Shown here: piece after piece, positions 7,537 through 15,460 of the stretch
How positions within the stretch are numbered: position 1 is the stretch's first letter
Layout: each line of letters starts with the position of its first letter
Assembly (NCBI RefSeq): GCF_007678255.1
Contig: NZ_VEED01000020.1
Coordinates: 28,566-92,565 of the forward strand
Length of the DNA: 64,000 nucleotides
Direction of reading: 5' to 3'
Source of the DNA: Bacillus sp. X1(2014)
GTDB taxonomy: Bacteria > Bacillota > Bacilli > Bacillales_B > DSM-18226
Notes under the pieces: generated by a model
Seen by the model: the letters and a program-made list of their open reading frames with translations, nothing else
Databases searched by the model: none
Told to the model about the DNA's origin: nothing
Position numbers and translations under genes: made by a program

Positions 7537-8771
7537 TAGATGTAATCGTAGTAGGAGCAGGTCCAGCTGGTTTAGCTGGTGCCATATCCTGTGCTGAAAA
7601 TGGCTTAAAAGTAACCGTCATTGATGAATTTGTTAGACCAGGTGGAAGATTACTCGGCCAATTACACCAGGAACCGTCTGGTGAATGGTGGAATGGAATA
7701 AAAGAATCAGAGCGTCTGCACAATGAAGCTCAAAAACTATCAGTAGATATCCGCTGCGGTGTTTCTGTATACAACCTAGAAAAAGATGGGGTTTCATGGA
7801 ATGTTCATACTAATATAGGAACACTAACAGCTCCTTATGTGCTAGTGGCAACTGGTGCAGCTGAGTTTCCAATTCCTGTGCCAGGCTGGACTCTTCCAGG
7901 CGTTATGTCCATTGGCGCTGCACAGGTCATGACCAATGTACATCGTGTCGAGGTCGGCAAAAAAGGCATCATCATTGGTGCTAACATTCTAGCATTTGCG
8001 ATTTTAAACGAGTTGCAATTAGCCGGAATTAATGTGGAACGCATTGTTTTACCTGAAAAGAGCCCGCTTAGCAAAAATGCCGGAGAACCAGAGGAAGTCA
8101 TGAAGTCGCTTCTAAATGCGGCCCATCTTGCCCCGTCAGCAATGTTGCGTTTTGGCAGCCGCTTTATGAAAAATGAAGGATTCCGCAAATTAGCAATGAA
8201 GTTTTTCCCTAAGGGCGGTGTTAAGGTAAATGGCACACCATTGCAGCTTAGAAAAGCAGCTCTTGAAATTCTTGGCAAGGAGCACGTGGAAGGCGTCCTC
8301 ACTGCAGATATTGATGCGAATGGAAATGTAATCAAAGGTACGGAAAAAGTATTTGAAGCCGATTTCGTATGTATCGCAGGTGGCTTGTATCCATTAGCAG
8401 AGCTTACAGCGGTTGCCGGTTGCCCATTCGAATACGTTCCGGAACTAGGTGGACATGTTCCGCATCATTCTGAAAAAATGGAAACTCCACTCGAAGGATT
8501 ATTTGTTGCCGGAAATATCACCGGAATTGAAAGTGGGAAAATCGCCATGGCCCAAGGAACAACAGCTGGCATTTCGATTGCAAAACACGCTGGAATAGAT
8601 AGCGATGATATCAATGAGAAGCTTGAACAGGCAATGAAGAACGTTCAAACTGTCCGTCAAAACGCTGCTATCCAATTCAACCCTGACATTGCAAACGGCC
8701 GCAGAAAAATTTATGTGCTATGGGACAATCTTTATAGGAAAGAACAGGATTCCTTACAGGAGATAGGATAA
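7533..8771 (+). CDS. FAD/NAD(P)-binding oxidoreductase, dehydrogenase large subunit (HcnB-like)
   Basis: A 412-residue pyridine-nucleotide-disulfide-oxidoreductase-fold flavoprotein. The FAD motif is VVGAGPAGLAG at residues 6-16, the second Rossmann segment is KKGIIIGANI, and the C-terminal FAD loop is GLFVAGNITGIESGK. The second dinucleotide motif departs from GxGxxG (GANILA), which may affect NAD(P) binding. It lacks the C-terminal BFD domain common in HcnB homologues; that domain is the separate gene at 6936. It ends the rightward operon and likely forms a complex with the divergently encoded flavin subunit at 3856-5031. Confidence 0.87.
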   Translation: MIDVIVVGAGPAGLAGAISCAENGLKVTVIDEFVRPGGRLLGQLHQEPSGEWWNGIKESERLHNEAQKLSVDIRCGVSVYNLEKDGVSWNVHTNIGTLTAPYVLVATGAAEFPIPVPGWTLPGVMSIGAAQVMTNVHRVEVGKKGIIIGANILAFAILNELQLAGINVERIVLPEKSPLSKNAGEPEEVMKSLLNAAHLAPSAMLRFGSRFMKNEGFRKLAMKFFPKGGVKVNGTPLQLRKAALEILGKEHVEGVLTADIDANGNVIKGTEKVFEADFVCIAGGLYPLAELTAVAGCPFEYVPELGGHVPHHSEKMETPLEGLFVAGNITGIESGKIAMAQGTTAGISIAKHAGIDSDDINEKLEQAMKNVQTVRQNAAIQFNPDIANGRRKIYVLWDNLYRKEQDSLQEIG

Positions 8772-8861
8772 ATAAAGTGATTCTGGAATTTCGAACATAT
8801 ACTTACCATCTCTTCTACCATTGACAAAACAATCTAACCGATAGATGTTACTATTAACAGA

Positions 8862-8911
8862 ACCCACCACGCCTCTTAACAATGCGGACCAAGGTGGGTC
8901 ATTTTGTTTTT
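8862..8911 (+). terminator. Probable terminator after the redox-subunit operon
   Basis: ACCCACC and GGTGGGT can pair across a 24-base loop, followed by CATTTTGTTTTT. The loop is long, so this is only moderately convincing. The rest of 8772-9055 is AT-rich and I see no gene in it. Confidence 0.5.
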
Positions 8912-9055
8912 AGAAGAATGCACAAGAGGATCCTGAAAAAAATCAAGCTAAAGTGAAACCCCCAAAACTGAGATCTATATATAAAAGATTCAGATTATAC
9001 TGAAAGGATATTGCAGAAGTTAACTATTATCGATTATCTGCCATGTCTTTCTCTA

Positions 9056-9940
9056 CTAAAACTTAAGTTCTTTAGTTGTTGTTAGTTTGATCGGGTATCT
9101 TACAGCTAATTTTTTGTATTCATCTTCTGTAGTTTCTTCAAACCCTGCTATGGAAGATGTACAATCTTCTAAAACATAAATTATATAATCATTGTGATTG
9201 ACCTTTTCAAACTCTTCTACAATCTGTTTAACCGTCTCTAGAACACAGTGAGACTTAGCCTCTCCACCAATAACTAACCTTTTATAATTCATCAATTTAC
9301 TTAGCAGATTTTTGTCTGTTAAATCTGTTTTTGAATATTCGGGTTTCACTATCCCATACATTTCGGATATAGGATTTAACCCTTTTGTCACGTAGTGTAC
9401 ATCCTTCTCTTTGTATAAAGAAAAAGCAAATAACAAATTAGATAATTGCGTTTCAATTGCGGCACCAAATGTACCTTGGAGGCAATGGTAACTCCAAATG
9501 ATTAAGGATTTCTTTCCAGTTGCCTCAAGTTCACGTAGATACTCTATACTTTCTTTTTCTTGGTAAAGGGGTTTCCAATTACCTTCCAACGCATCTTGAT
9601 AGGTAATAACTGTAAAAGACTCTGGATACTGTCCTTTATCATTCACCCACCAAGCAGGATGAAATATTTGCTTCGGCTGATGAATATCTAAGCTCATAAA
9701 TATGTCATCTATCACATCAATATTTTCATAAACAAACTTGGCAAAGTTTCTTACGTCTTGATAAGAGTTTGCAACACCTAAATTCCCTTCTTCCAAGAAA
9801 TCATTTTGAAAATCAATACCTATTACAGCCACTTCGTTATTCATTGTTGGATTAGACTTTAAACTTGTTAAATTCGGTTTTTTCGTATTCGCTTTCCCGA
9901 CTAGATCATCATCAAATAATTCTTCAAATAAAATATTCAA
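9056..9940 (-). CDS. Isochorismatase/nicotinamidase-family cysteine hydrolase
   Basis: 294 residues. The catalytic triad is visible as D43 in IDFQNDF and C232 in GGEAKSHC, with a lysine expected between. Metal ligands of the nicotinamidase type are suggested by D85-x-H87 (SLDIHQPKQIFHP), and YHCLQGTFGA resembles the HC-x-Q-G-T motif of PncA. The protein has about 35 extra residues at the N-terminus with an acidic start that typical PncA (about 180-210 aa) lacks, plus extra internal segments. TTG start with AGGAG ten bases upstream. It stands alone between terminators. It may deamidate nicotinamide or a related amide; the substrate is not determinable. Confidence 0.8.
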   Translation of the reverse strand: MNILFEELFDDDLVGKANTKKPNLTSLKSNPTMNNEVAVIGIDFQNDFLEEGNLGVANSYQDVRNFAKFVYENIDVIDDIFMSLDIHQPKQIFHPAWWVNDKGQYPESFTVITYQDALEGNWKPLYQEKESIEYLRELEATGKKSLIIWSYHCLQGTFGAAIETQLSNLLFAFSLYKEKDVHYVTKGLNPISEMYGIVKPEYSKTDLTDKNLLSKLMNYKRLVIGGEAKSHCVLETVKQIVEEFEKVNHNDYIIYVLEDCTSSIAGFEETTEDEYKKLAVRYPIKLTTTKELKF

Positions 9941-10113
9941 TTAGTCCACTCTCCTATAAAAACCTAATGTTATTAACGCCTTCATTTTCTGCCACCGCTT
10001 CAACCATTTTTCGTCCATGATACAAAATATTCTAGGGCTCTTACACATTTTCCTTTTTTAAAAGGCTTTGTTATAACTGAATGTTGATTGCAATGTAATA
10101 GTGCCTTTTAAAA

Positions 10114-10141
10114 AGAAAAAGCCCGTCCCGATGGAACGAAC
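10114..10141 (-). terminator. Terminator of dagK
   Basis: On the minus strand GTTCGTTCC and GGGACGGGC form a nine-pair stem (with G-U pairs) around a three-base loop, followed by TTTTTCTTTTT. Confidence 0.75.
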
Positions 10142-10145
10142 TTTC

Positions 10146-11087
10146 TTAACTATATCTTTTCCCCGCTTCCCAATCTGTTGGGCGGTCATTCGGGCGAATA
10201 TCTTCAAGTGGCACAAACACCTCTAAGTGACGATAGAGGTTTTCAAATTCAGCTGGTAACAATCCGCCAAACTCACCATCCAAGTTTAACTGAACTTTTT
10301 CCGTGGCATGAACCTTAATCCGGTTTGCCTGTGTGTAGATAACATTTGGATCATGGATATGATCCCCGCGAAGAGCTAGTGTCGCAATCCGAATAAATTC
10401 AGCAAGATTCGTCTTCTTCAAAATCAGAAGCGAAAATAGCCCATCGTTAATGGAGGCATCAGGTGCTAGTTTTTCAAAGCCGCCAATGGAATTGGTCAGC
10501 CCGACAAGAAACAGCATCGCCTCGCCCTCAAATAACTTCCCATCATACTCAATCGACACCTTCGAAGGCTTAATGGAAGGAAGCATTTCCATTCCTTTTA
10601 GATAATAAGCCAATTGACCGAGCATCGTTTTTAATTTACTTGGTACTTCGTATGTAATCTCGGTGATTCTACCGCCGCCAGCAATATTAATAAAATACCG
10701 ATCATTGATACGCCCAATATCGACGGGAATCATTTCCCCTTTGGTGATAATATCCACTGCCGCTCCAATATCTCTTGGAATTTGCAGAGCTCGGGCAAAA
10801 TCATTCGTCGTACCTGCCGGAATAATCCCTAATTTCGGTCGATATTCCTGTTCAGCGAGACCGTTAACCACTTCATGAATGGTTCCGTCGCCGCCAGCTG
10901 CAATAACAATATCATACTTACGCTCTACAGCTATCCGTGCTGCTTCCGTCGCATCCCCTGCACCTGTTGTCGCGTGACATGATGCTTCATATCCAGCCAA
11001 TTCTAGCTTTTGAAGAATTTCTGGAAGATTCCGCTTTAGAATTTCACGGCCTGAAGTAGGATTGTAAATCAGTCTTGCTCTTTTCAT
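10146..11087 (-). CDS. dagK: Diacylglycerol kinase / lipid kinase DagK
   Basis: A 313-residue DAGK-catalytic-domain protein that phosphorylates diacylglycerol to phosphatidic acid, recycling DAG released during lipoteichoic acid synthesis. The nucleotide motif AAGGDGT is near residues 62-68, followed by GIIPAGTTNDFAR and a product-loop LDGEFGG near residue 265. Length agrees with DgkB of Bacillus (about 303). In B. subtilis dgkB follows gatCAB closely; here about nine kilobases of other genes intervene. ATG with AGGATG eight bases upstream. A TATAGT-like -10 lies upstream near 11200. Confidence 0.92.
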   Translation of the reverse strand: MKRARLIYNPTSGREILKRNLPEILQKLELAGYEASCHATTGAGDATEAARIAVERKYDIVIAAGGDGTIHEVVNGLAEQEYRPKLGIIPAGTTNDFARALQIPRDIGAAVDIITKGEMIPVDIGRINDRYFINIAGGGRITEITYEVPSKLKTMLGQLAYYLKGMEMLPSIKPSKVSIEYDGKLFEGEAMLFLVGLTNSIGGFEKLAPDASINDGLFSLLILKKTNLAEFIRIATLALRGDHIHDPNVIYTQANRIKVHATEKVQLNLDGEFGGLLPAEFENLYRHLEVFVPLEDIRPNDRPTDWEAGKRYS

Positions 11088-11268
11088 CGTTTCATCATCC
11101 TATTTTTGAAATCAACATCGGTAATAGCTATCCGCTCACTTCAATATTCTACCAATTATTATTCTTGCTTACAAACATCAAGACATGCGTATATACTATA
11201 TTACCTTCAAACATCCATCTCTTATCATAACGTTTTTTTATTTTTTTGCAAAAATAGACTCAAGATTT

Positions 11269-12189
11269 TTACTGATTTGTTTGAAGACTAATATCATAAG
11301 CATCCGCAATGCTGATGTGATACTTTCCTTCGCCAGACTGATATACCGCATTTTTCCTGCCATTATCGATTCCATCAGCCGTCTTTACCTTTGAGACCCT
11401 CCAGTCACCCTCCTTTCCTCTTACCTCTCCTACACCCACTGCATCAATTTTCAAATTACTTTTTGCGGGTACATTGATCGCAATGGATGAGGCTCTCTCG
11501 ATATTCCAGTCGCTGACAAGAGAGCGCGGCTTTAAGATCAGTGAATTATCACTGCCTATCACTTCAAGCTTCACATCATTTGGAACCAGCAGTGTCGCTG
11601 CAACCTCCCCATATGCATGGAAAGGACCAATTTCGTTTGGCAGTGACTTCATGTTTAAATAAAGTGTATCCCCCTTTTGATTTACGGAAACCAGATCCTC
11701 TGCATTTTTTAATAACTCTGCCTTCTTGGAGGTTTGCAGCCGATAGGTGCCGAACATCGAAACCTCTTTTCCATCGGTAGATTCGACCGTCATCTGATGG
11801 TCCACCGTCCTAACCACCACTCGTTTGATACTGTTATCCATTTGGTAGGAAAAAGCAGGCAATTCGAACGAGCGCTCTTCCCTTGCCATCACTTCTTCAG
11901 CTTTATCCAAGATGCCTGTCGTACTTACGATTGCAAATACAATCCCCGCCATTCCGATGACACCTACAAAGAAGATACTTAGGAAATCATATTTTAACAC
12001 CGGCTTTTCCTGTCGTGACAAAAATAGATAAAGGAGAATCTCTATCCCGAGGACGACCAATAATAGCGGCCACCAAGCTGTCATTACTTGGACAAGTTCT
12101 AACCCTAAAAACTTTGAAAAAAAGAGAAAGAGGCCAAGAAATAAAAGCGAGGCCCCCATTGAAAATGTTCCAACACGCCAAGTTCTCAT
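11269..12189 (-). CDS. LiaF-like membrane protein with adhesin-type C-terminal domain
   Basis: 306 residues. Two N-terminal TM helices (about 8-28 and 38-57) carry the AWWPLLLVVLGIEIL signature of the LiaI/LiaF TM region; a third TM follows near 70-92. The remaining ~210 residues are extracytoplasmic, rich in beta-strand-like alternation and serine/valine repeats, resembling putative auto-transporter adhesin/DUF4097 domains. It is the last gene of the ECF sigma operon and its ATG overlaps the small upstream ORF. It may sense or modulate envelope stress, as LiaF does; that role is inferred. No clear terminator is visible after it. Confidence 0.75.
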   Translation of the reverse strand: MRTWRVGTFSMGASLLFLGLFLFFSKFLGLELVQVMTAWWPLLLVVLGIEILLYLFLSRQEKPVLKYDFLSIFFVGVIGMAGIVFAIVSTTGILDKAEEVMAREERSFELPAFSYQMDNSIKRVVVRTVDHQMTVESTDGKEVSMFGTYRLQTSKKAELLKNAEDLVSVNQKGDTLYLNMKSLPNEIGPFHAYGEVAATLLVPNDVKLEVIGSDNSLILKPRSLVSDWNIERASSIAINVPAKSNLKIDAVGVGEVRGKEGDWRVSKVKTADGIDNGRKNAVYQSGEGKYHISIADAYDISLQTNQ

Positions 12190-12281
12190 GCTTCTTCCCC
12201 ACCCTTTCTTTTTCTAAACAGGAACCCAATCCCAAATCCGATTATAGCTGCACCTGCAATTGTTTTTCCCCATTTACTCAT
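12186..12281 (-). CDS. 31-residue membrane peptide in the ECF operon
   Basis: A short ORF (starts MSKWGKTIAGAAIIGFGI, ends FRKRKGGEEA) with one glycine-rich hydrophobic helix followed by a basic tail. The ATG overlaps the stop of the triple-TM2 gene, and its TGA overlaps the next ATG (ATGA), so it is inserted in a coupled chain. Overlap with genes on both sides is strong evidence that it is translated. No family is recognised. Confidence 0.7.
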   Translation of the reverse strand: MSKWGKTIAGAAIIGFGIGFLFRKRKGGEEA

Positions 12282-13353
12282 GCTTCTTAGCCTCCCGCTT
12301 TTGTTTGCTTCCAGATAAAAGCTTAATTCCCCCGCCAATCAACAAGAGACAAACAAGTCCTGTTTGAAGATATCCTTGGACCCAATACATCACATCAATA
12401 TTGATAAGCCTGTTTAGGAATGGTGAAAAAGCTGGAAGAAAGATGTTCATCACGAGATAGTAAAGACCCATTAAGACAAGCCCGATGCCAACCCATTTTT
12501 GATGATTGAGGAAATATGCAATAATTGGTACATCCTCAATCGTTTCTTCCCCGTATCTTGAAACCTTTTGCATTGCATCAAAAAAGCTGTAAAACCAGAT
12601 AATCGGAATTAAGAATAAGAAGATCCCTAGTCGTAATGTATCTAATATATAAATGGAAAACAGAAACGCGGCCATTAATTGAATTCCACGGCGCTGCAGA
12701 CCAAGATACAGATGTCCCGCCCCTGGAAAAATCGCGAGAAAGGTCGCAATTGATTTGCTCTTTTTACCATCTTCCCGGCGCATCTCAAAGTCTTCAAATA
12801 TCGTCCGGTCAACAAGTTCCTCTCCGCGCTGTTTTTTGTTTACCTGCTGCACAGCGTCAAAAAATCCATACACCCAGATAATTGGCAGAGCTGCCAGAAA
12901 GACCATAAATTCAGCGCGGTTGGATAGGGCTGTCACAAATATGACCATGACCCCAAGTCCTAGGAAAGTCGCCAAAAGCGTTAATCCCCTGGTCATTAAC
13001 CCAATTTGGAAGTGGCCTAAACCTGGGATAAATGATAAAACAATCGTATAAAACCGTTCTGAATCTTGGGAAGCCTGGCTTGGCTGCCCCTCTAGATTAG
13101 CTGACTTCAGCGCCTTCTTATGTTTGGAAACCTGCACCCCCATGTCAATAAAACTAACGAGGTAAAGGAACAATCCTAACATAAAGGTCACGATGGCAAC
13201 TTCCTCATTATTCGTAACCAACCCAATGACAGTGACGAATGCCAATCCCATCACGGTTAGTAGATAAAATACGCCGCGAAACATATTGCCGAAATAAATA
13301 TGGCCAAGACCTGGAAATAAGGACAAGGTCAATGCTTTTGTCGGATTTTTCAT
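12274..13353 (-). CDS. Multi-TM protein with three tandem TM2-like repeats
   Basis: 359 residues. A TM2-type hairpin motif recurs three times: LFPGLGHIYFGNMFRG (about 12-27), FIPGLGHFQIGLMTRG (about 112-127) and IFPGAGHLYLGLQRRG (about 210-225). Each is followed by two hydrophobic segments, and a final pair of TM helices is near 290-350. The P-G-x-G-H-x-Y/F-x-G core is the TM2 signature, normally found once per protein. The ATG overlaps the anti-sigma stop (ATGA) with AGGAGG upstream. It is part of the ECF regulon operon; the molecular role is unknown. Confidence 0.8.
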   Translation of the reverse strand: MKNPTKALTLSLFPGLGHIYFGNMFRGVFYLLTVMGLAFVTVIGLVTNNEEVAIVTFMLGLFLYLVSFIDMGVQVSKHKKALKSANLEGQPSQASQDSERFYTIVLSFIPGLGHFQIGLMTRGLTLLATFLGLGVMVIFVTALSNRAEFMVFLAALPIIWVYGFFDAVQQVNKKQRGEELVDRTIFEDFEMRREDGKKSKSIATFLAIFPGAGHLYLGLQRRGIQLMAAFLFSIYILDTLRLGIFLFLIPIIWFYSFFDAMQKVSRYGEETIEDVPIIAYFLNHQKWVGIGLVLMGLYYLVMNIFLPAFSPFLNRLINIDVMYWVQGYLQTGLVCLLLIGGGIKLLSGSKQKREAKKHE

Positions 13354-13868
13354 TTCTTATTTGCCTCCTTTTTTTCTAGTGAATCCATCCATGCAAAAGT
13401 TTTATTAATAACGCCCTCCGTCACCGAAGGCTTCTTTTCCTGAATTTGCGGCTTATCAATCGAATTCGCATACGCCGCTAGCGACTGAAAGACTCCTGAA
13501 AAGGTTAATAATAATGTCGCTGCCGCGGCTAATAAATAATGAAACACCGCTTGCTGATAAAAAGGTTTTTCCTTCATTTTGGTCATTTTGGTGTCAGGCA
13601 CCGGAGGAACAATTGACATAGTGTTCAGGTTTCTAACGGTGTCAGGCACCACAGTTTTCTGCCTCGAAACCTCTGCCATGACTAAGTCGGTAAAGTCACT
13701 ACTGTCTGAAAGAATTGGAAGTGATGATTCACTGGCTTCTACAGCTATTAAATACTGGTCAAGACATTGATCACACGAGTATAAATGGTTTTCTAATTCC
13801 TCTTTGGTATTCTCATTAACTTCGTCGTTTACGTATTGCAACCACTCTTCAAAACTGTAATGCTTCAT
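13350..13868 (-). CDS. Anti-sigma factor with zinc-finger (ZAS/zf-HC2) domain
   Basis: About 172 residues. The N-terminal domain carries H-x3-C-x2-C (HLYSCDQC), the ZAS signature of anti-ECF factors. One TM helix (HYLLAAAATLLLTFSGVF) lies near residues 115-135, followed by a short outside tail. I chose the ATG at 13868, with GGAGG nine bases upstream; it overlaps the sigma stop as ATGA. An upstream in-frame start would run into the sigma gene. It should sequester the co-encoded sigma factor at the membrane. The linker holds two copies of a 13-bp repeat, described separately. Confidence 0.88.
   Translation of the reverse strand: MKHYSFEEWLQYVNDEVNENTKEELENHLYSCDQCLDQYLIAVEASESSLPILSDSSDFTDLVMAEVSRQKTVVPDTVRNLNTMSIVPPVPDTKMTKMKEKPFYQQAVFHYLLAAAATLLLTFSGVFQSLAAYANSIDKPQIQEKKPSVTEGVINKTFAWMDSLEKKEANKK
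13590..13650. repeat. Two copies of GGTGTCAGGCACC, 48 bp apart
   Basis: The imperfect palindrome GGTGTCAGGCACC occurs at 13590-13602 and 13638-13650, inside the anti-sigma linker, where each copy encodes VPDT. The spacing of 48 bp is a multiple of three. The same 13-mer (other strand) appears at 53879-53891 in purM, but there it encodes the conserved SGTDGVG motif. Confidence 0.7.
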
Positions 13869-14410
13869 GAAAAATCGTCCTCCTTCCAATTCTTCTTCAT
13901 CCAATGACGGGCCCGATACAGCTTCGTTTCAATTGTTTTCACCTGTACATTCTGTTCATCTGCCATTTGCTGATAACTTTTTTCCGCGATGTAAAATCCG
14001 TAAATCACATCACGATAATTTTCGGGCAGTTCATCAAGCTTTTTCCTGACGAGCCTTCTCCGGTCTAGTTCGATAATCTCTTTTTCGACACTGTCTCTCG
14101 GTGACCCGGCAGATTGTTGTTCGAGGTCCTCCGCCACTTCCTCTCGTCTTCGCACCTGTTTTCGTTTTACATCTATGGCATGATTAACGGCAATTCGAGT
14201 CACCCATGTTTTAAATCCTTGATTTTGGTATTGGGGGAGAGAAGTATAGATTTTCATAAATACTTCCTGTGCGGCATCTTCTGCTTCCTTTTGGTCTCGA
14301 AGCACAGCAAAGATGGTCCGGAACACATCATTGCGGTACTTCTCAACCAAAAGTCGAAAGGCATGATCATTGCCGTCCAGCACATTTTCTATTAAGGCTG
14401 CATCACTAAT
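13865..14410 (-). CDS. ECF-type RNA polymerase sigma factor (probable ATT start)
   Basis: A sigma-70 family ECF factor with region 2 (FRLLVEKYRNDVFRTIFAVL, DAAQEVFMKIY) and region 4 (LDELPENYRDVIYGFYI, then YQQMADEQNVQVKTIETKL). The first conventional in-frame start is GTG at 14383 (172 aa), but it has no SD and would remove the conserved opening S-D-A-A-L-I-E-N-V-L-D-G-N. An ATT at 14410 has AGGGGGAG six bases upstream and restores the family N-terminus (181 aa), so I prefer it. The operon is sigma, anti-sigma, triple-TM2, peptide, LiaF-like. A CGTCTA element at 14447-14452 (minus) fits an ECF -10, but no clear AAC -35 is seen. Confidence 0.88.
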   Translation of the reverse strand: MSDAALIENVLDGNDHAFRLLVEKYRNDVFRTIFAVLRDQKEAEDAAQEVFMKIYTSLPQYQNQGFKTWVTRIAVNHAIDVKRKQVRRREEVAEDLEQQSAGSPRDSVEKEIIELDRRRLVRKKLDELPENYRDVIYGFYIAEKSYQQMADEQNVQVKTIETKLYRARHWMKKNWKEDDFS

Positions 14411-14531
14411 CGTTCTCTCCCCCTTTCTTTTTTTCTTACTACTTAATAGACGAAAGGATAGAAACCTACCCCTACACTATTTAAAAAAATTATTTTTTTA
14501 ATTCTCTTCATCATACCATGAGGTTGAACCT

Positions 14532-14563
14532 AAAAACCGTGCGGGTATCGGCCGCACGGTTTT
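14532..14563 (-). terminator. Terminator of the pentapeptide-repeat gene
   Basis: CCGTGCGG and CCGCACGG form an eight-pair GC-rich stem extended by flanking A/T pairs, with a T tract on the minus side. It separates this gene from the ECF operon promoter region. Confidence 0.88.
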
Positions 14564-14571
14564 AACAATTA

Positions 14572-15228
14572 CTATTCTTTAATTTCCAATCCTAATAACC
14601 TCGCAAATCCAATCGCCTGATCTGGAGAAACCATGCATCCGGCCACACTATCAAGTGATAGATTTAAGCGGTTAAACTTACAAGTACTTAGGTCCACTCC
14701 TTTTAGTGTAGTACCAGTAAAGTTCACATCATCAAGATCGGAATCTTTAAAATCAAGTTTATTAAATTTGGCTTCGTAGAAATCAGCACTCCTAAGAGAA
14801 CAATTTTCAAATCTCATTTCCTTCAAGTCGGCATATCCAAACGAGCCCATATTCAGATTACAGTTTTCAAATAGGACATTCCTTAGGGTAGCATCTGAAA
14901 GATTTAACCCTAATAATTTGCAATCACGGAACTCGACCCGGTGGATAATTCCATCCGTAAAATCCACATTGGATAGATCGCATCGTTCAAAAATCACATC
15001 GGTTAATTGAATAAAGCGAAACGAGCCATCGAGGAAGGTAACATTTCTAAACACTACCTCTTCGAATCTCACTTTTTCAACTTCCTCTTGTGAGATCGAA
15101 CAGTCGCTTATAATCGCCATGTTAATATAAGAATCTTCTCTATCATTATAATCAAATGGAGTTAAGCTGGAGGGCATTTTCGGTTTTTGAATTTTTAGCT
15201 TCTGACTCAAATCGATCATCCTTTTCAT
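14572..15228 (-). CDS. Pentapeptide-repeat protein
   Basis: 218 residues, mostly a right-handed beta-helix of pentapeptide repeats of the type A(D/N)LXX from about residue 50 to 195 (for example VDFTDGIIHRVEFRDCKL and DLDDVNFTGTTLKGVDL). There is no signal peptide and no TM. Some family members mimic DNA and protect gyrase, but many have unknown roles and nothing here points to one. The ATG at 15228 has a weak SD; a TTG at residue 7 is better placed behind AAAGG. It is monocistronic. Confidence 0.85.
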   Translation of the reverse strand: MKRMIDLSQKLKIQKPKMPSSLTPFDYNDREDSYINMAIISDCSISQEEVEKVRFEEVVFRNVTFLDGSFRFIQLTDVIFERCDLSNVDFTDGIIHRVEFRDCKLLGLNLSDATLRNVLFENCNLNMGSFGYADLKEMRFENCSLRSADFYEAKFNKLDFKDSDLDDVNFTGTTLKGVDLSTCKFNRLNLSLDSVAGCMVSPDQAIGFARLLGLEIKE

Positions 15229-15460
15229 AGGTATTAGTGGTATATCATCTCAATAGAAGAACTAGACGGCCCATTAAGGCCATCGGAATATCTTCTCATG
15301 AACTTGCATAGGTATTAGCAACTTGGCCAAAATCTATTGATCACATTTCGAATGATCCCTTTTCTTTACATAAGACTCAGAATTCTACAAAATAATACCA
15401 CTTAAATATGATAGAATCTAGGAATAATGGGAATTTACTACTAAAATACTGGTTGAGGGA

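Noticed and set aside
7835..8335. Antisense ORF of 166 codons inside the HcnB-like gene
   Set aside because: Complement shadow of a well-supported coding region; no SD or family.
9941..10018. 25-codon ORF ending at the nicotinamidase-like start
   Set aside because: No SD and no recognisable family; kept only as a comment in a finding.
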